Shown piece after piece: positions 33,380-42,497 of a stretch of DNA of 64,000 nt. The notes under the pieces were generated by a model that saw only the letters and a program-made list of their open reading frames with translations, searched no databases and was not told the origin of the DNA. The DNA is taken from NCBI RefSeq assembly GCF_004522215.1, contig NZ_SDLR01000002.1:806001-870000 (forward strand). The letters run 5' to 3'. The translations under genes and the position numbers were made by a program. Position 1 is the stretch's first letter; each line of letters begins with the position of its first letter. Origin of the DNA: Ammoniphilus sp. YIM 78166. GTDB taxonomy: Bacteria > Bacillota > Bacilli > Aneurinibacillales > RAOX-1.

Positions 33380-33682
33380 ATGAATTGCAAAATTACAAGA
33401 AACGCAGCTAAAAAAATAAAAGAGATTATGGAGAAGGAAGACACACAGGGCAAAACCCTCAGGGTGTATATCACACATTCTCACGGAGATCACGCCCACT
33501 ATGGTATAGGTGTGGATGAGCCAGGAGAAAATGATGCTATTGTCAAAACCGACAAAGATATTGATGTTCTTCTCGACCGAAATCAAGAACTGTTAGATGG
33601 GGTAAAGATCGATTATCTCTATATCCCTAAAGAAGGATTTGTGATTACGAATCCAAGCAAAGGAAATCACGGCGATCACTAA
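33380..33682 (+). CDS. HesB/IscA-fold protein with histidines in place of cluster cysteines
   Basis: 100 residues. IscA-like pattern ITRNAAKKIKEIM, LRVYITHSHGDHAHYGIGVD, DVLLDRNQELLDGVKIDYLY and GFVITNPS. The first Cys site (GCSG) reads SHGD and the C-terminal CGC tail reads NHGDH. Iron or other metal binding by His/Asp is likely, Fe-S assembly by the standard route is not. Directly follows pfeT (70 bases) and shares its terminator. Only Cys is at residue 3. Confidence 0.8.
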   Translation: MNCKITRNAAKKIKEIMEKEDTQGKTLRVYITHSHGDHAHYGIGVDEPGENDAIVKTDKDIDVLLDRNQELLDGVKIDYLYIPKEGFVITNPSKGNHGDH

Positions 33683-33707
33683 GAGCAAGGATGAGTTAAA
33701 ATCACAA

Positions 33708-33754
33708 AAGAAGGGCTTCTCTCAACTTGTTATGTTGGAAGAAGCCCTTCTTCA
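33708..33754 (+). terminator. Terminator
   Basis: GAAGAAGGGCTTC / GAAGCCCTTCTTC long stem after the IscA-like gene. Confidence 0.85.
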
Positions 33755-33928
33755 TTCGGCTTCTATGATACCTCCATTTTCGCTCCAGGGCGGTTTCAGT
33801 GAATCATACGGATCAAAAAAGAGAAGCCGAAGCGAGAAGACACTCTCTGCTATTGTGATAAATTGGTCGCCCATGTAGTTTCTAGTTCTGGCAAAACTAC
33901 AAGGAATAATATCAAGGAGGGCTAATCG

Positions 33929-34660
33929 ATGAAACTCACCTGTTTAGGCTTCTGGGGTGCCTACCCGGAAGCGGGATCCGCTACTACGTCTTTTCTTCTA
34001 GAGGATGAAGGCTTTACGCTGTTGATCGACTGCGGCAGTGGGGTACTCGCTCAAATGCAAAAGATCGTCCCCGTTGAACAATTGGATGCTCTCGTGCTGT
34101 CTCATTATCATCACGATCATATAGCGGATTTGGGCTGTATGCAGTATGCTCTGCTGATCAACACCCTATTGGGAAAAAGAAAGGACTCGCTTCCCATTTA
34201 TGCGCATCGAGAAGGCCCATTTGATTCGTTAACCTATCAGACTTATTCCCATGGGGTAGAAATTAGTGCCGATCGCAAGATCACGATTGGACCGTGGGAG
34301 GTGTCGTTTTGCCCTACGGTTCATCCTGCTTATTGTCTTGCTATGAAGTTTTCTTCTGCAGGAAGGTCGATTGTTTACTCCGCTGATACGGGGTGGTCCG
34401 ATGAGCTCGTGAAGTTCTGTAAGGGGGCCAATCTCCTGATCTGTGAGTCTAGTCTATATGACGAACAAAAAGACCAGGTTCCAGGGCATATGACCGGGGG
34501 AGAGGCCGGCCAGCTGGCGCAACTCGCAGGAGTCGAAGCTTTGATCCTTGCCCATTTTCCTCATTATGGCGAGCATCAGCGTTTAGTGGAACAGGCGAAA
34601 CAAAGATTTACGGGTCCTGTTCAGCTTGCCTCTGAACTGAAAAGTTGGGTAGTGAAATAG
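33929..34660 (+). CDS. Metallo-beta-lactamase fold hydrolase, YhfI/RNase Z-like
   Basis: 243 residues; AAGGAGGGC before ATG. Motif SHYHHDHIADLG (about 60), TVHPAYCLAMKF, YSADTGWSDELV, HMTGGEAGQLAQ and LAHFPHYG give the full metal set of RNase Z-type members. Shorter than tRNase Z and without its exosite; activity unknown. Overlaps or abuts the next gene. Confidence 0.88.
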   Translation: MKLTCLGFWGAYPEAGSATTSFLLEDEGFTLLIDCGSGVLAQMQKIVPVEQLDALVLSHYHHDHIADLGCMQYALLINTLLGKRKDSLPIYAHREGPFDSLTYQTYSHGVEISADRKITIGPWEVSFCPTVHPAYCLAMKFSSAGRSIVYSADTGWSDELVKFCKGANLLICESSLYDEQKDQVPGHMTGGEAGQLAQLAGVEALILAHFPHYGEHQRLVEQAKQRFTGPVQLASELKSWVVK

Positions 34661-34698
34661 AGGCACTTTTTCCCGGGCATACTTATACTATTACTACA

Positions 34699-35562
34699 AT
34701 GAATAAACGGATGGTAATGCCTATGATAAATCAGCCCCAGAGTGTGTGGAAAGGTCATTTCATACAGATTGATGGCGTGCGAATTCATTATGTAGTAAAA
34801 GGAGAGGGGAAGCCGCTTGTCTTAGTTCATGGCTTGGGAGCGTACTCTTTTACCTGGAGATATAACATTGATGAACTAGCCCGATCCTATCAGGTGTTTG
34901 CCGTTGATCTAAAAGGCTTCGGATATTCAGAAAAGCCGCTAGGCTCAGGTTATTCGATTGATGATCATGTCCAAATGATGGAAAAATTTATCACCAGGAT
35001 GGGCCTTGGCCGTGTAGATTATATTGGTAGTTCGATGGGGGGAGAAATAGGACTGCGGTTATGTCTCAAGAACCCACGCTTAATTGGGCGACTGGTCTTG
35101 GTTGGCAGTTCCGGCTACAGGGATAAGCTTCCTATATGGGTTAAACTGCTGGGACATTTACCGTACAAATCATTCATTAAACGCTTTATTCGCAATAAAT
35201 ACTTAAAAGAGGACGTACTAGCGGAAATGGTAAAAGGAGCCTACTATAACCCTGATGTCTTAACGCCGGAAGAGATTAAAGCCTATTTAAACCCGATCTA
35301 CTCTCAAGGCTTCGAGGAATCGTATCTCTGCATGCTGCGTGAATTTGACTTTGGAAAGTACAAAGATTCTTATCAGCAGATCCAACACGATTCCCTTATT
35401 TTAGCGGGAGAAAATGACCGGGTGATTCCACTAGAGCAGTCCCACCGCTTGCGTGAGGATTTGCCTAATTCTCAGTTGGTTACCTTTTCGAATTGTGGTC
35501 ATTTCTTACATGAGGAAAAGTGGGAAGAAACCAACCATCATATCCTTGATTTTCTTAGATAA
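34699..35562 (+). CDS. Alpha/beta-fold hydrolase
   Basis: About 287 residues from ATG 34699; the frame extends to TTG 34645 and several later ATGs exist, none with a strong ribosome site, so the start is uncertain. Oxyanion region LVLVHGLGAYSFTW, nucleophile elbow GSSMGGEIG, acid in LILAGENDRVIP and His in FSNCGHFLHEEK. Resembles meta-cleavage-product hydrolases and haloperoxidase-type enzymes; substrate unknown. Confidence 0.88.
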   Translation: MNKRMVMPMINQPQSVWKGHFIQIDGVRIHYVVKGEGKPLVLVHGLGAYSFTWRYNIDELARSYQVFAVDLKGFGYSEKPLGSGYSIDDHVQMMEKFITRMGLGRVDYIGSSMGGEIGLRLCLKNPRLIGRLVLVGSSGYRDKLPIWVKLLGHLPYKSFIKRFIRNKYLKEDVLAEMVKGAYYNPDVLTPEEIKAYLNPIYSQGFEESYLCMLREFDFGKYKDSYQQIQHDSLILAGENDRVIPLEQSHRLREDLPNSQLVTFSNCGHFLHEEKWEETNHHILDFLR

Positions 35563-35574
35563 GGAGAGGAACCA

Positions 35575-36960
35575 ATGGGAAGTGAAATGAAGGAAAAATG
35601 CGGGGTCTTCGGGGTTTTCAATCATCCGAAAGCAGCTGACCTGACTTATTACGGACTTCATGCTCTTCAACACCGTGGGCAAGAAAGTGCTGGTATCGTG
35701 GCCAGTAATGGAAAAACCTTCAGTTATCACCGGGGGATGGGGTTAGTGACGAAGGTTTTCACGAGGGAGATCCTAGACCGCCTAGAAGGACAGATGGCGA
35801 TTGGGCATGTTCGCTATTCTACGACGGGAGAAAGCTTGCTGCATAACTCTCAGCCTCTTGTATTCAAGTACCGCGAAGGAGATCTTGCGTTAGCCCACAA
35901 CGGCAATCTTGTTAATGCCGAATACGAACGAGGGCTGCTGCAGCAACAGGGAAGTATTTTTCAAACGACCACGGATACCGAGGTGTTCGCACACCTTCTT
36001 GCGCGTTCAGCTAAAAAGACATTCGCTGAAGCTGCTCCGGATGTACTTAAGAGAGTGCACGGTTCCTTTGCGTTGCTGATGATGACGGAAAAACAAATGC
36101 TGATTGCTCTCGATCGCCATGGATTGCGTCCCCTATCCCTAGGCAGAATTGGAGAGAACGGAATCGTGGTGGCTTCCGAAACCTGTGCCTTAAATGCGGT
36201 GGGAGCCACTTTTTGGAGAGATGTGGTCCCGGGCGAATGGATTCTCGTGGATGAGGACGGGATTCGAACGGGAACCTTTGCAGAGGAAGAAAAGAAGTCG
36301 CTTTGTTCCTTTGAATTTATTTATTTTGCTCGAGCAGACAGTGTGATCCAAGGGCGTAGCGTGATGTCCGTAAGAAAAGAGCTAGGCAAAATCCTAGCAG
36401 AAGAGCATCCGGTGGAGGCGGATGTAGTCGTTGCGGTCCCGGAATCCAGTGTTCCAGCGGCCATTGGGTACGCTCAATCCTCAGGTATTCCCTACGAGAT
36501 CGGGCTTATTAAAAATCCTTATGTAGGCCGAACGTTTATTGAACCCACTCAGGAGCTTAGAGAACTTGCCGTTCGTCTTAAGCTAAGCGCAGTCAGAGAG
36601 CTGCTAGAAGGCCGAAGAGTCGTTCTAGTGGATGACTCCATCGTCCGTGGAACCACGAGTAAGCGAATTGTGCAGCTGTTGCGTGAAGCCGGTGCAAAAG
36701 AAGTGCACGTACGTATTAGCTCTCCTAAAGTCGGAAATCCCTGCTATTATGGCATCGATATGCCCAACAGAGAAGAATTATTCGCCAATCGCCATGCGGA
36801 AGAAGTCGCGATGGGACAAGCCATCGGCGCGGATACTTTGGCTTTTCTGAGCGAAGAAGGACTGCTAAAGGTGATTGGCATGGGTATGCCAAATGGTCCG
36901 GAGCATTGCCTGGCTTGCTTTAATGGGGCTTATCCGACGAAACTGTATTTAAAGGAATGA
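35575..36960 (+). CDS. purF: Amidophosphoribosyltransferase
   Basis: 461 residues. AGGAGAGG before ATG. N-terminal glutaminase nucleophile Cys at residue 9 (MKEKCGVFGVF), so a short propeptide must be removed as in Bacillus PurF. ALQHRGQESAG, HVRYSTTG, PRPP loop VVLVDDSIVRGTTS, and the four Fe-S cysteines in CSFEF, GNPCYYG and HCLAC. First step of purine synthesis. It stands alone, outside a pur operon; a second copy elsewhere is possible. Confidence 0.96.
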   Translation: MGSEMKEKCGVFGVFNHPKAADLTYYGLHALQHRGQESAGIVASNGKTFSYHRGMGLVTKVFTREILDRLEGQMAIGHVRYSTTGESLLHNSQPLVFKYREGDLALAHNGNLVNAEYERGLLQQQGSIFQTTTDTEVFAHLLARSAKKTFAEAAPDVLKRVHGSFALLMMTEKQMLIALDRHGLRPLSLGRIGENGIVVASETCALNAVGATFWRDVVPGEWILVDEDGIRTGTFAEEEKKSLCSFEFIYFARADSVIQGRSVMSVRKELGKILAEEHPVEADVVVAVPESSVPAAIGYAQSSGIPYEIGLIKNPYVGRTFIEPTQELRELAVRLKLSAVRELLEGRRVVLVDDSIVRGTTSKRIVQLLREAGAKEVHVRISSPKVGNPCYYGIDMPNREELFANRHAEEVAMGQAIGADTLAFLSEEGLLKVIGMGMPNGPEHCLACFNGAYPTKLYLKE

Positions 36961-36993
36961 GGGTACTCCTACAAGTACCCTCATTCCTTTTGT
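36951..36993. terminator. Bidirectional terminator
   Basis: GGAATGAGGGTACT / AGTACCCTCATTCC stem then TTTTG; between convergent purF and SDR gene. Confidence 0.9.
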
Positions 36994-37767
36994 TTATGCC
37001 CGCGTTTCCTGAAAACGGCGGATGATTTTCGTGATCACTCGACGCGGGATAAATCGAACACTCGAGGCAAGCAACCAATTTTTTAGACCGGGGATAACCA
37101 CCGTTTTCCCTTGCTGAAGGCCTTCATACCCTATAACAGCCACTTGTTCCGCGCTCATGCCTTTAAATAGCTTGGAAGCTCGGAAACCGGCGCGCTGTTC
37201 AAATCCAGTAGCGGTAGGGCCAGGACAAAGGGCTGTCACTGTTATCCCATAGGGCTCAAGCTCATTAGCAAGAGCTTCGGAAAAAGATAAAACATAAGCC
37301 TTCGTTGCATAGTAAACAGCCATCAACGGACCCGGTTGGAAGGAAGCCGTGGATGCGACATTCAGGATTTTCCCGGACTTTCTGCTCATCATCTCAGGGA
37401 GAAGCAGCCTGGTTAAATGGGTAAGGGAGGAGATGTTCACCTGGATCATATCCAGGGTTTCTTTTGCCTCCGTTTCGGAAAACAACCCATATAAGCCAAA
37501 CCCAGCGTTGTTAACGAGAATTTCTATCGGTAAGGCTTTTTGTTGGAGTTCCTCCGCAATCTCAAGGGGAGTCCCAGGAATCGATAAGTCTTTGACAAGT
37601 ATATGACTTTTTGTGCCGTACATGGATTCCAGCTCTTGGGCCAATTCTTCTAATTTCTTTCTGTTTCGGGCAACCAACACCAGAGCATACCCATTTCGGG
37701 CAAAATGCTTCGCGAGTTCATACCCAATTCCGTTTGAAGCGCCTGTAATCAGTACAAATGAAGACAA
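36994..37767 (-). CDS. Short-chain dehydrogenase/reductase
   Basis: 257 residues. Classical SDR: TGASNGIGYELA cofactor loop, NNAGFGLYG, catalytic S in NVASTASF and YYATK (about 149-153), PGPTATGF. The Arg after the first strand (VARNRKKLE) suggests NADP(H). DltE/short-chain-type oxidoreductase of unknown substrate. Confidence 0.92.
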   Translation of the reverse strand: MSSFVLITGASNGIGYELAKHFARNGYALVLVARNRKKLEELAQELESMYGTKSHILVKDLSIPGTPLEIAEELQQKALPIEILVNNAGFGLYGLFSETEAKETLDMIQVNISSLTHLTRLLLPEMMSRKSGKILNVASTASFQPGPLMAVYYATKAYVLSFSEALANELEPYGITVTALCPGPTATGFEQRAGFRASKLFKGMSAEQVAVIGYEGLQQGKTVVIPGLKNWLLASSVRFIPRRVITKIIRRFQETRA

Positions 37768-37818
37768 AACTAGTCACTCCCTCAAAAGCTAGTACATGGT
37801 TTTGTCCATTGTATCAAA

Positions 37819-38343
37819 TTACTTAATTACGCGCGCAGCTCCTACATAGTGCTTGTCCCACCAGCCGCTGGCCATGGTGCTGTATTTGACTCCGCCTTCG
37901 CCGAACGTATGCAGAACCCGGTTGTTCCCAGCATAGATCCCAACATGTCCGATTCGTTTAACAGAGGTACGCGAATATTTTGTCGTGGCTTTCGTGGAGA
38001 AAAATACAAGATCTCCTGGTTTAAGGTTTTTACGCGCGATCGGGGTCCCTGCTCGGTATTGATCTCTCGCCCCACGAGGAAGCTTGATCCCATTTTTTTT
38101 ATAAACGTATTGTACGAACGAGGAGCAGTCAAATCGGCGGGACGTTTCATATTCTGCCCCGAACTTATAGGGTACGCCGAGAAATTGATGCCCGGTTTTC
38201 ACAACTTTGGTTCGTAGTGTTTGAATTTGCGTGCTAGTTAAGGAGCTCGTCGTTGCCGTATTAGCAGAAGCTTGTGGAGTAAACCCCAAAACTCCTGTCG
38301 TCAGCAGCATCGCGGCAAGGGTAAGATGGAGTAGTTTTTTCAT
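37819..38343 (-). CDS. Secreted NlpC/P60 cell-wall peptidase
   Basis: 174 residues from ATG 38343, which begins a signal peptide (MKKLLHLTLAAMLLTTGVLG, likely cut after ASA). Longer upstream reading to 38406 would bury the signal. Catalytic Cys in RFDCSSFVQYVY (about 85), His in IGHVGIYAG and HTFGEGG. Cleaves D-glutamyl-diaminopimelate peptides of peptidoglycan. No extra binding domain, so a minimal enzyme. Confidence 0.9.
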   Translation of the reverse strand: MKKLLHLTLAAMLLTTGVLGFTPQASANTATTSSLTSTQIQTLRTKVVKTGHQFLGVPYKFGAEYETSRRFDCSSFVQYVYKKNGIKLPRGARDQYRAGTPIARKNLKPGDLVFFSTKATTKYSRTSVKRIGHVGIYAGNNRVLHTFGEGGVKYSTMASGWWDKHYVGAARVIK

Positions 38344-38461
38344 GGACTTGTTCCATCCTCTCGTAGTAGTAGTGTTTTGATTTGGCATTGAAAGTGCTTT
38401 TTCCAATAGTAAAGGATTTACTGAGAGGTGAGAACTCCTTAAAAATTACCAACAGTCTTCC

Positions 38462-38498
38462 AAAATTTGAAAGAGTTCCTTATTGGAACTCTTTCAAA
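38462..38498 (-). terminator. Terminator of the YheC/D gene
   Basis: Perfect 14-bp stem TTTGAAAGAGTTCC / GGAACTCTTTCAAA with TTTT on the minus strand. Confidence 0.85.
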
Positions 38499-39585
38499 TA
38501 GGGGTATAGGTGGGGTCTTGAGCGAGATGGATCGCGTACTGAACGGGGCGCTGAATCGATTTGCGGTAAACATTGGAAAGACCGAGCTCTTTGAATATTT
38601 CACGTCCCGGCTTAGGATTTACCTCAATTAACCATACATTTCCATCAACATCGACTCCAATATCTAACCCAAATTCCATCATATTCCCAAAGTGCTCTTC
38701 AATAATTTCCACAACATGGAAGGCGAGCAACTGGCATTCTTTTTGAATTTCTTTCCCTTTTTCTTTACCAAAACGGGCGAATATCAATTTCTTGAACGGG
38801 ATCGGTTTGCCCCCATTATGAAGATTGGACGTGGGACTATGCTTAGGTCCTACCCGCACTCCAGCTCCTGTAATTTCCCATTCCCCCCTTTGATTTTTCT
38901 GGATGAGCAGTCGAACATCAGCTACTCGATGGGGGATGAGCTCTAGATTCAATCCTTGTTGGATCATAAAGTTTCCATTGCGAATCTTTTCTTTGGAAGC
39001 CCATTGCTGAACGGCTGCAACGAGCCCCGCATAGTTGTGGAACGTGGCTGATTTCGTTGCTAAGTTACGCGATCGACCCAAAAAGTGTATGCCGTCCTTC
39101 AATCGAGTCAGCCGCATAATACTTCTTCCGCCCGTCCCGTTTCCGGGTTTAATATAAAGGATGGGATATTGAGTTAACATGTCTCTGAGGTTCTCCGTTG
39201 TATATTCAACGGTTTTAGGAATCCACTTACTTAACGATTCCTCTTGGGAAAAAAGCTGAGTGGCACTCCATTTATTGGTATAAGGACTGTTGGCATATCG
39301 AAATAAATCTTTCTGTTTACGCAAGGCGCGATAGCCAGGCAGCCCTTTCCTGCAACGGTCAATGACAACATCTGGCCAAGGGAAGATTGCACTCTTCCAA
39401 CCAAATGCAGAGTGTGGGATAAAGCCCTTTATTTTTTTCTCTTCTAGTAAAATATCCTCATGCGAGAATAAGAATATAGTCGCTCCTAATCTACGACCTT
39501 CGTATATTAACCCGCGGAGGTAGTTAGGTTCTTCAAATCGGGTTCCCTGTCTCCAGGTTAAAATACCTATAATTGGTTTCCTCAT
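38494..39585 (-). CDS. YheC/YheD family ATP-grasp protein (spore-associated)
   Basis: About 363 residues from ATG 39585 (GGAGGAG 12 bases upstream; ATG 39597 abuts the ribosome site). IGILTWRQG N-terminus, FPWPDVVIDR, ATP-grasp core YIKPGNGTGGRSIMRL and FGLDIGVDVDGNVWLIEVNPKPG. Members are endospore coat-associated in Bacillus; enzymatic product unknown. Supports a spore-forming host. Confidence 0.88.
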   Translation of the reverse strand: MRKPIIGILTWRQGTRFEEPNYLRGLIYEGRRLGATIFLFSHEDILLEEKKIKGFIPHSAFGWKSAIFPWPDVVIDRCRKGLPGYRALRKQKDLFRYANSPYTNKWSATQLFSQEESLSKWIPKTVEYTTENLRDMLTQYPILYIKPGNGTGGRSIMRLTRLKDGIHFLGRSRNLATKSATFHNYAGLVAAVQQWASKEKIRNGNFMIQQGLNLELIPHRVADVRLLIQKNQRGEWEITGAGVRVGPKHSPTSNLHNGGKPIPFKKLIFARFGKEKGKEIQKECQLLAFHVVEIIEEHFGNMMEFGLDIGVDVDGNVWLIEVNPKPGREIFKELGLSNVYRKSIQRPVQYAIHLAQDPTYTPI

Positions 39586-39731
39586 AAAAGAAGACATCTC
39601 CTCCAACATAGTCTGTTATATTGTATGTGTGGAAGGGGAATCTGTGAATTCGCTCTGGCAATTGTTTCTTATAAGGATCTTTCTTATAATGAGGGGAGAA
39701 AACATCTGCAGGCTAAAGGAGAGAGGAAGAC

Positions 39732-40604
39732 ATGTCTAAACCGATCGTAGGCTTTATTGGAGTGGGAGTGATGGGGAAAAGTATGGCCGGCCACTTGTTG
39801 AAAGCGGGCTATCCCGTATTGGTTTATACCAGAACCAAGAACAAGGCTCAAGAGCTGATGGAGGAGGGTGCGACTTGGAAGGATACGGTAGCCCAACTCA
39901 CAGCAGAAGCAGAGGTCATCATTACCATGGTGGGCTACCCAAGTGATGTAGAAGAAACGTACTTAGGTGAAGAGGGGATCCTGGCCCATGCCAAGGCCGG
40001 TACGGTCATGGTGGATATGACTACCTCAACCCCATCTCTGGCTCAAAAGATCTATGCGCTGGCCAAAGAAAAAGAGATGATCGCTTTGGATGCCCCGGTT
40101 TCGGGAGGGGATGTAGGAGCGAAAGAGGCTCGATTAACGATCATGGTTGGAGGAGATCCGGACGCCTTTGAACGCGTAAGGCCGATTCTTGAAGTCATGG
40201 GGAAAAATATTGTGCTACAGGGAAAAGCGGGGGCAGGACAGCATACTAAAATGAGCAATCAAATTGCTATCGCTTCGAATATGATAGGTGTCTGCGAAGC
40301 GATGGCTTATGCGAAGAAAGCAGGATTGGATCCAGCTCTGGTTCTGCAGAGTATTGGGGCGGGAGCTGCAGGAAGCTGGTCGCTGAACAATCTGGCCCCA
40401 CGCATGATGGCGGGTAACTTTGAACCAGGCTTCTATATTAAGCATTTTATCAAGGATATGAACATTGCGCTTCAAGCCGCTGAAGAAATGGGCTTAATGA
40501 CACCCGGGCTGAAACTTGCCAAGTCATTATATGAGCAGCTAGCTGATCAAGGGGAAGCGGATAGCGGAACGCAAGCCTTATACAAACTTTTCTTACAGGA
40601 GTAA
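39732..40604 (+). CDS. NAD(P)-dependent beta-hydroxyacid dehydrogenase (2-hydroxy-3-oxopropionate reductase-like)
   Basis: 290 residues. Rossmann loop GFIGVGVMGKSMAGHLLKAG, substrate loop DAPVSGGDVGAKE (about 117), catalytic Lys in GAGQHTKMSNQI and KDMNIAL helix. Acts on tartronate semialdehyde, 3-hydroxyisobutyrate or similar. GGAGAGAGGA-type ribosome site before ATG. Five bases separate it from the PrmA-like gene, so co-transcription is likely. Confidence 0.92.
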   Translation: MSKPIVGFIGVGVMGKSMAGHLLKAGYPVLVYTRTKNKAQELMEEGATWKDTVAQLTAEAEVIITMVGYPSDVEETYLGEEGILAHAKAGTVMVDMTTSTPSLAQKIYALAKEKEMIALDAPVSGGDVGAKEARLTIMVGGDPDAFERVRPILEVMGKNIVLQGKAGAGQHTKMSNQIAIASNMIGVCEAMAYAKKAGLDPALVLQSIGAGAAGSWSLNNLAPRMMAGNFEPGFYIKHFIKDMNIALQAAEEMGLMTPGLKLAKSLYEQLADQGEADSGTQALYKLFLQE

Positions 40605-40609
40605 AGAAG

Positions 40610-41497
40610 ATGCTTCATGAATTTACGATCACGATTCCCTACGCCATGGCGGATGATTATATCGAGAAGCTGAATCACGCGGGAGTCTATTATGTTTCCT
40701 ACGATACCCCCATTGAGGTGATTACCACCGAGAATGGCTATGACTATCAGGAAAAGCCAGATGCTCTGGTGGATCTTAAAATCTATGCAGAAGAAGGGGA
40801 CAGGCCCCATCTACCGGATGCTTATCTAGAATTGATCGGTGAGCTTTTTTCGTTAGAAAAGGATCAAATCGCCTACCAACTCTTGACTGAGGATGCGTGG
40901 CAGCAACCTTTCGAAGACATTGATCTGGGAAATGGCTGGATGATCTGTCTACCTGAGCGAGCGGAGCAGTACCAGGATGCTCACTGCATTCGCTTTGATC
41001 CTCAAGTGGCTTTTGGCACCGGATTGCATGGGACAACTCAAGATTGCCTGCGTGTGATTTTAGAACAGGACTTTTCCGGTCTTTGTGTAGCTGATCTCGG
41101 GACAGGCTCAGGCATCTTAGGCATCGCGGCCGCACTGCGGGGGGCAAGCCGCGTGCTGGCCATTGATATCGAGCCGGTTGCACGCGAAATCGAGTACAAT
41201 GCTTCCCAGAATGGAGTCGACATTCAAGTGGAGCAACAAGATTTATTGCACGGGGATTACGTATTAAGGAAGGACTTTGATTGGATCTTCATTAATATCG
41301 GGGGAGACGAAGCCCTTCAGCTGCTCGAGAGGCATGGCTTGTTAGACGGATTCCATGGAAAGCTCTTGGTGTCTGGGCTAGTAGAGTGGAATACGGCGAA
41401 GCTCGAGAGCATGTTGTCGGAAGCGGGCTTCAAAGGGATTCAGCGATTGCAATCCAATGAATGGGTCACGTTCCTTTTCGCAAAAGAGCCTTCTTAG
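40610..41497 (+). CDS. PrmA-like (ribosomal protein L11) methyltransferase homologue
   Basis: 295 residues. GTGLHGTTQDCL (PrmA GTGxHxTT), SAM motif DLGTGSGILGIAAAL (about 162) and AIDIEPVA. The region after the fourth strand reads IFINIGGDEAL where PrmA has NI(L/V)A. N-terminal 100 residues differ from typical PrmA. A true prmA normally sits by dnaJ; this copy is probably a paralogue with another target. Confidence 0.8.
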   Translation: MLHEFTITIPYAMADDYIEKLNHAGVYYVSYDTPIEVITTENGYDYQEKPDALVDLKIYAEEGDRPHLPDAYLELIGELFSLEKDQIAYQLLTEDAWQQPFEDIDLGNGWMICLPERAEQYQDAHCIRFDPQVAFGTGLHGTTQDCLRVILEQDFSGLCVADLGTGSGILGIAAALRGASRVLAIDIEPVAREIEYNASQNGVDIQVEQQDLLHGDYVLRKDFDWIFINIGGDEALQLLERHGLLDGFHGKLLVSGLVEWNTAKLESMLSEAGFKGIQRLQSNEWVTFLFAKEPS

Positions 41498-41575
41498 GAA
41501 GGGATCCTACTAATACTTTAAGTAGTTGGGGGTAAACTAGGATCAAATTAACCGCTTTGAGGAGTGAAATGGTCT

Positions 41576-41929
41576 GTGACAGGTTTGTGGATGAAAATCG
41601 TGGTTTGCCCTACCGTGATCTTATTTGTGAACTGGATAACAATGGACGTCTATTATCCTAGGTTCTATCAAGCGCTAGTTGTTGGACTTGTTCTAGCCTT
41701 TTCCGGTCATATGATGGAAGTCATGTGGCTGCAAAGAGGCAGACTGTGGATGATGACCATCGTGGACTTTTTCGCTAGCGCCGCCATCGTCTTTGTTAGC
41801 CAGTTTTTCTTTGCTGGAGCTTATGTATCGATGATTGGAGCTCTCATTGCAGCATCTTTCTTAGCCATAACCGAATATTATCAGCACCGTTGGCTAATCC
41901 GTGAAGGAAAAACGGAGAAGGCCACCTAA
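41576..41929 (+). CDS. YndM/DUF2512-type membrane protein
   Basis: 117 residues from GTG 41576 (GAGGAG 11 bases upstream; GTG 41564 overlaps that ribosome site). Four membrane helices (VVCPTVILFVNWI; FYQALVVGLVLAFSGHMMEV; IVDFFASAAIVFVSQFFFAG; SMIGALIAASFLAITEYY). Family function unknown, common in Bacillales. Confidence 0.75.
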   Translation: MTGLWMKIVVCPTVILFVNWITMDVYYPRFYQALVVGLVLAFSGHMMEVMWLQRGRLWMMTIVDFFASAAIVFVSQFFFAGAYVSMIGALIAASFLAITEYYQHRWLIREGKTEKAT

Positions 41930-41959
41930 GGGTGAAGCGAGTTGGCTTCATCCTTTTTT
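41928..41959 (+). terminator. Terminator
   Basis: AAGGGTGAAGC / GCTTCATCCTT stem plus T6. Confidence 0.85.
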
Positions 41960-41987
41960 CTGTGGTTTTAGGTTGGTAGGGGGACAA

Positions 41988-42168
41988 GTGGAAAAAATCC
42001 ATCTATTTACGATAGAGAAGGCTAGAAGGCGGTGTATAGGTGGATTTTCTCCACCTAAGCAGATTCAAAGCCTCATCACGGAACGATTCCCAGCATAATA
42101 GGTGGAGTTTTACCACGTATTCGCTCTTATTTTCCCTTGTTGCTTTAAATAAGTGGAGTTTTTCCACT
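41988..42168. repeat. Intergenic array D: four GTGGA..TCCAC palindromes at 52/62/51-bp spacing
   Basis: Palindromes at 41988 (GTGGAAAAAATCCATC), 42040 (GTGGATTTTCTCCAC), 42102 (GTGGAGTTTTACCAC) and 42153 (GTGGAGTTTTTCCAC). Apart from this array and a terminator, the 41960-42289 gap holds no gene. Confidence 0.8.
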
Positions 42169-42254
42169 TTAAGCAGAGGAAAAAGGACCGATCGGACCGG
42201 TCGGCCAACCTAGGTAGAGCGGATACCGTACTATTTGCACCCAACGGTAATCAT

Positions 42255-42282
42255 TAAAAAAGAGGGTGCCTAGGGACACCCT
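42255..42282 (-). terminator. Terminator of the two small minus-strand genes
   Basis: AGGGTGTCC / GGCACCCT stem followed by T6 on the minus strand. Confidence 0.85.
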
Positions 42283-42289
42283 GATCTAA

Positions 42290-42421
42290 CTAAAACCACC
42301 TGATCACCTCTTTATGAATCGGAATGCCTAAAAATTTATAGGTCTTAATGATATATCGAGCGTCTCTTGGATAGTCGTGAATCTTCGACTTTTCCACCTT
42401 AAGCCATTTGAAATCCTTCAT
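42290..42421 (-). CDS. 43-aa basic peptide
   Basis: ATG 42421 with GGAGGG 6-7 bases upstream; starts MKDFKWLKVEKSKIHDYPRD, ends HKEVIRWF. Basic and aromatic-rich, no membrane helix. Strong ribosome site plus a terminator 8 bases after the stop make it a convincing gene. Function unknown. Confidence 0.7.
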   Translation of the reverse strand: MKDFKWLKVEKSKIHDYPRDARYIIKTYKFLGIPIHKEVIRWF

Positions 42422-42497
42422 TGCTTACCCTCCATGCTAATCCTTGTTTATATGGCAGTGTATTCCTGGTTATACGTTGATGTGAAGAGGGAAAGCG

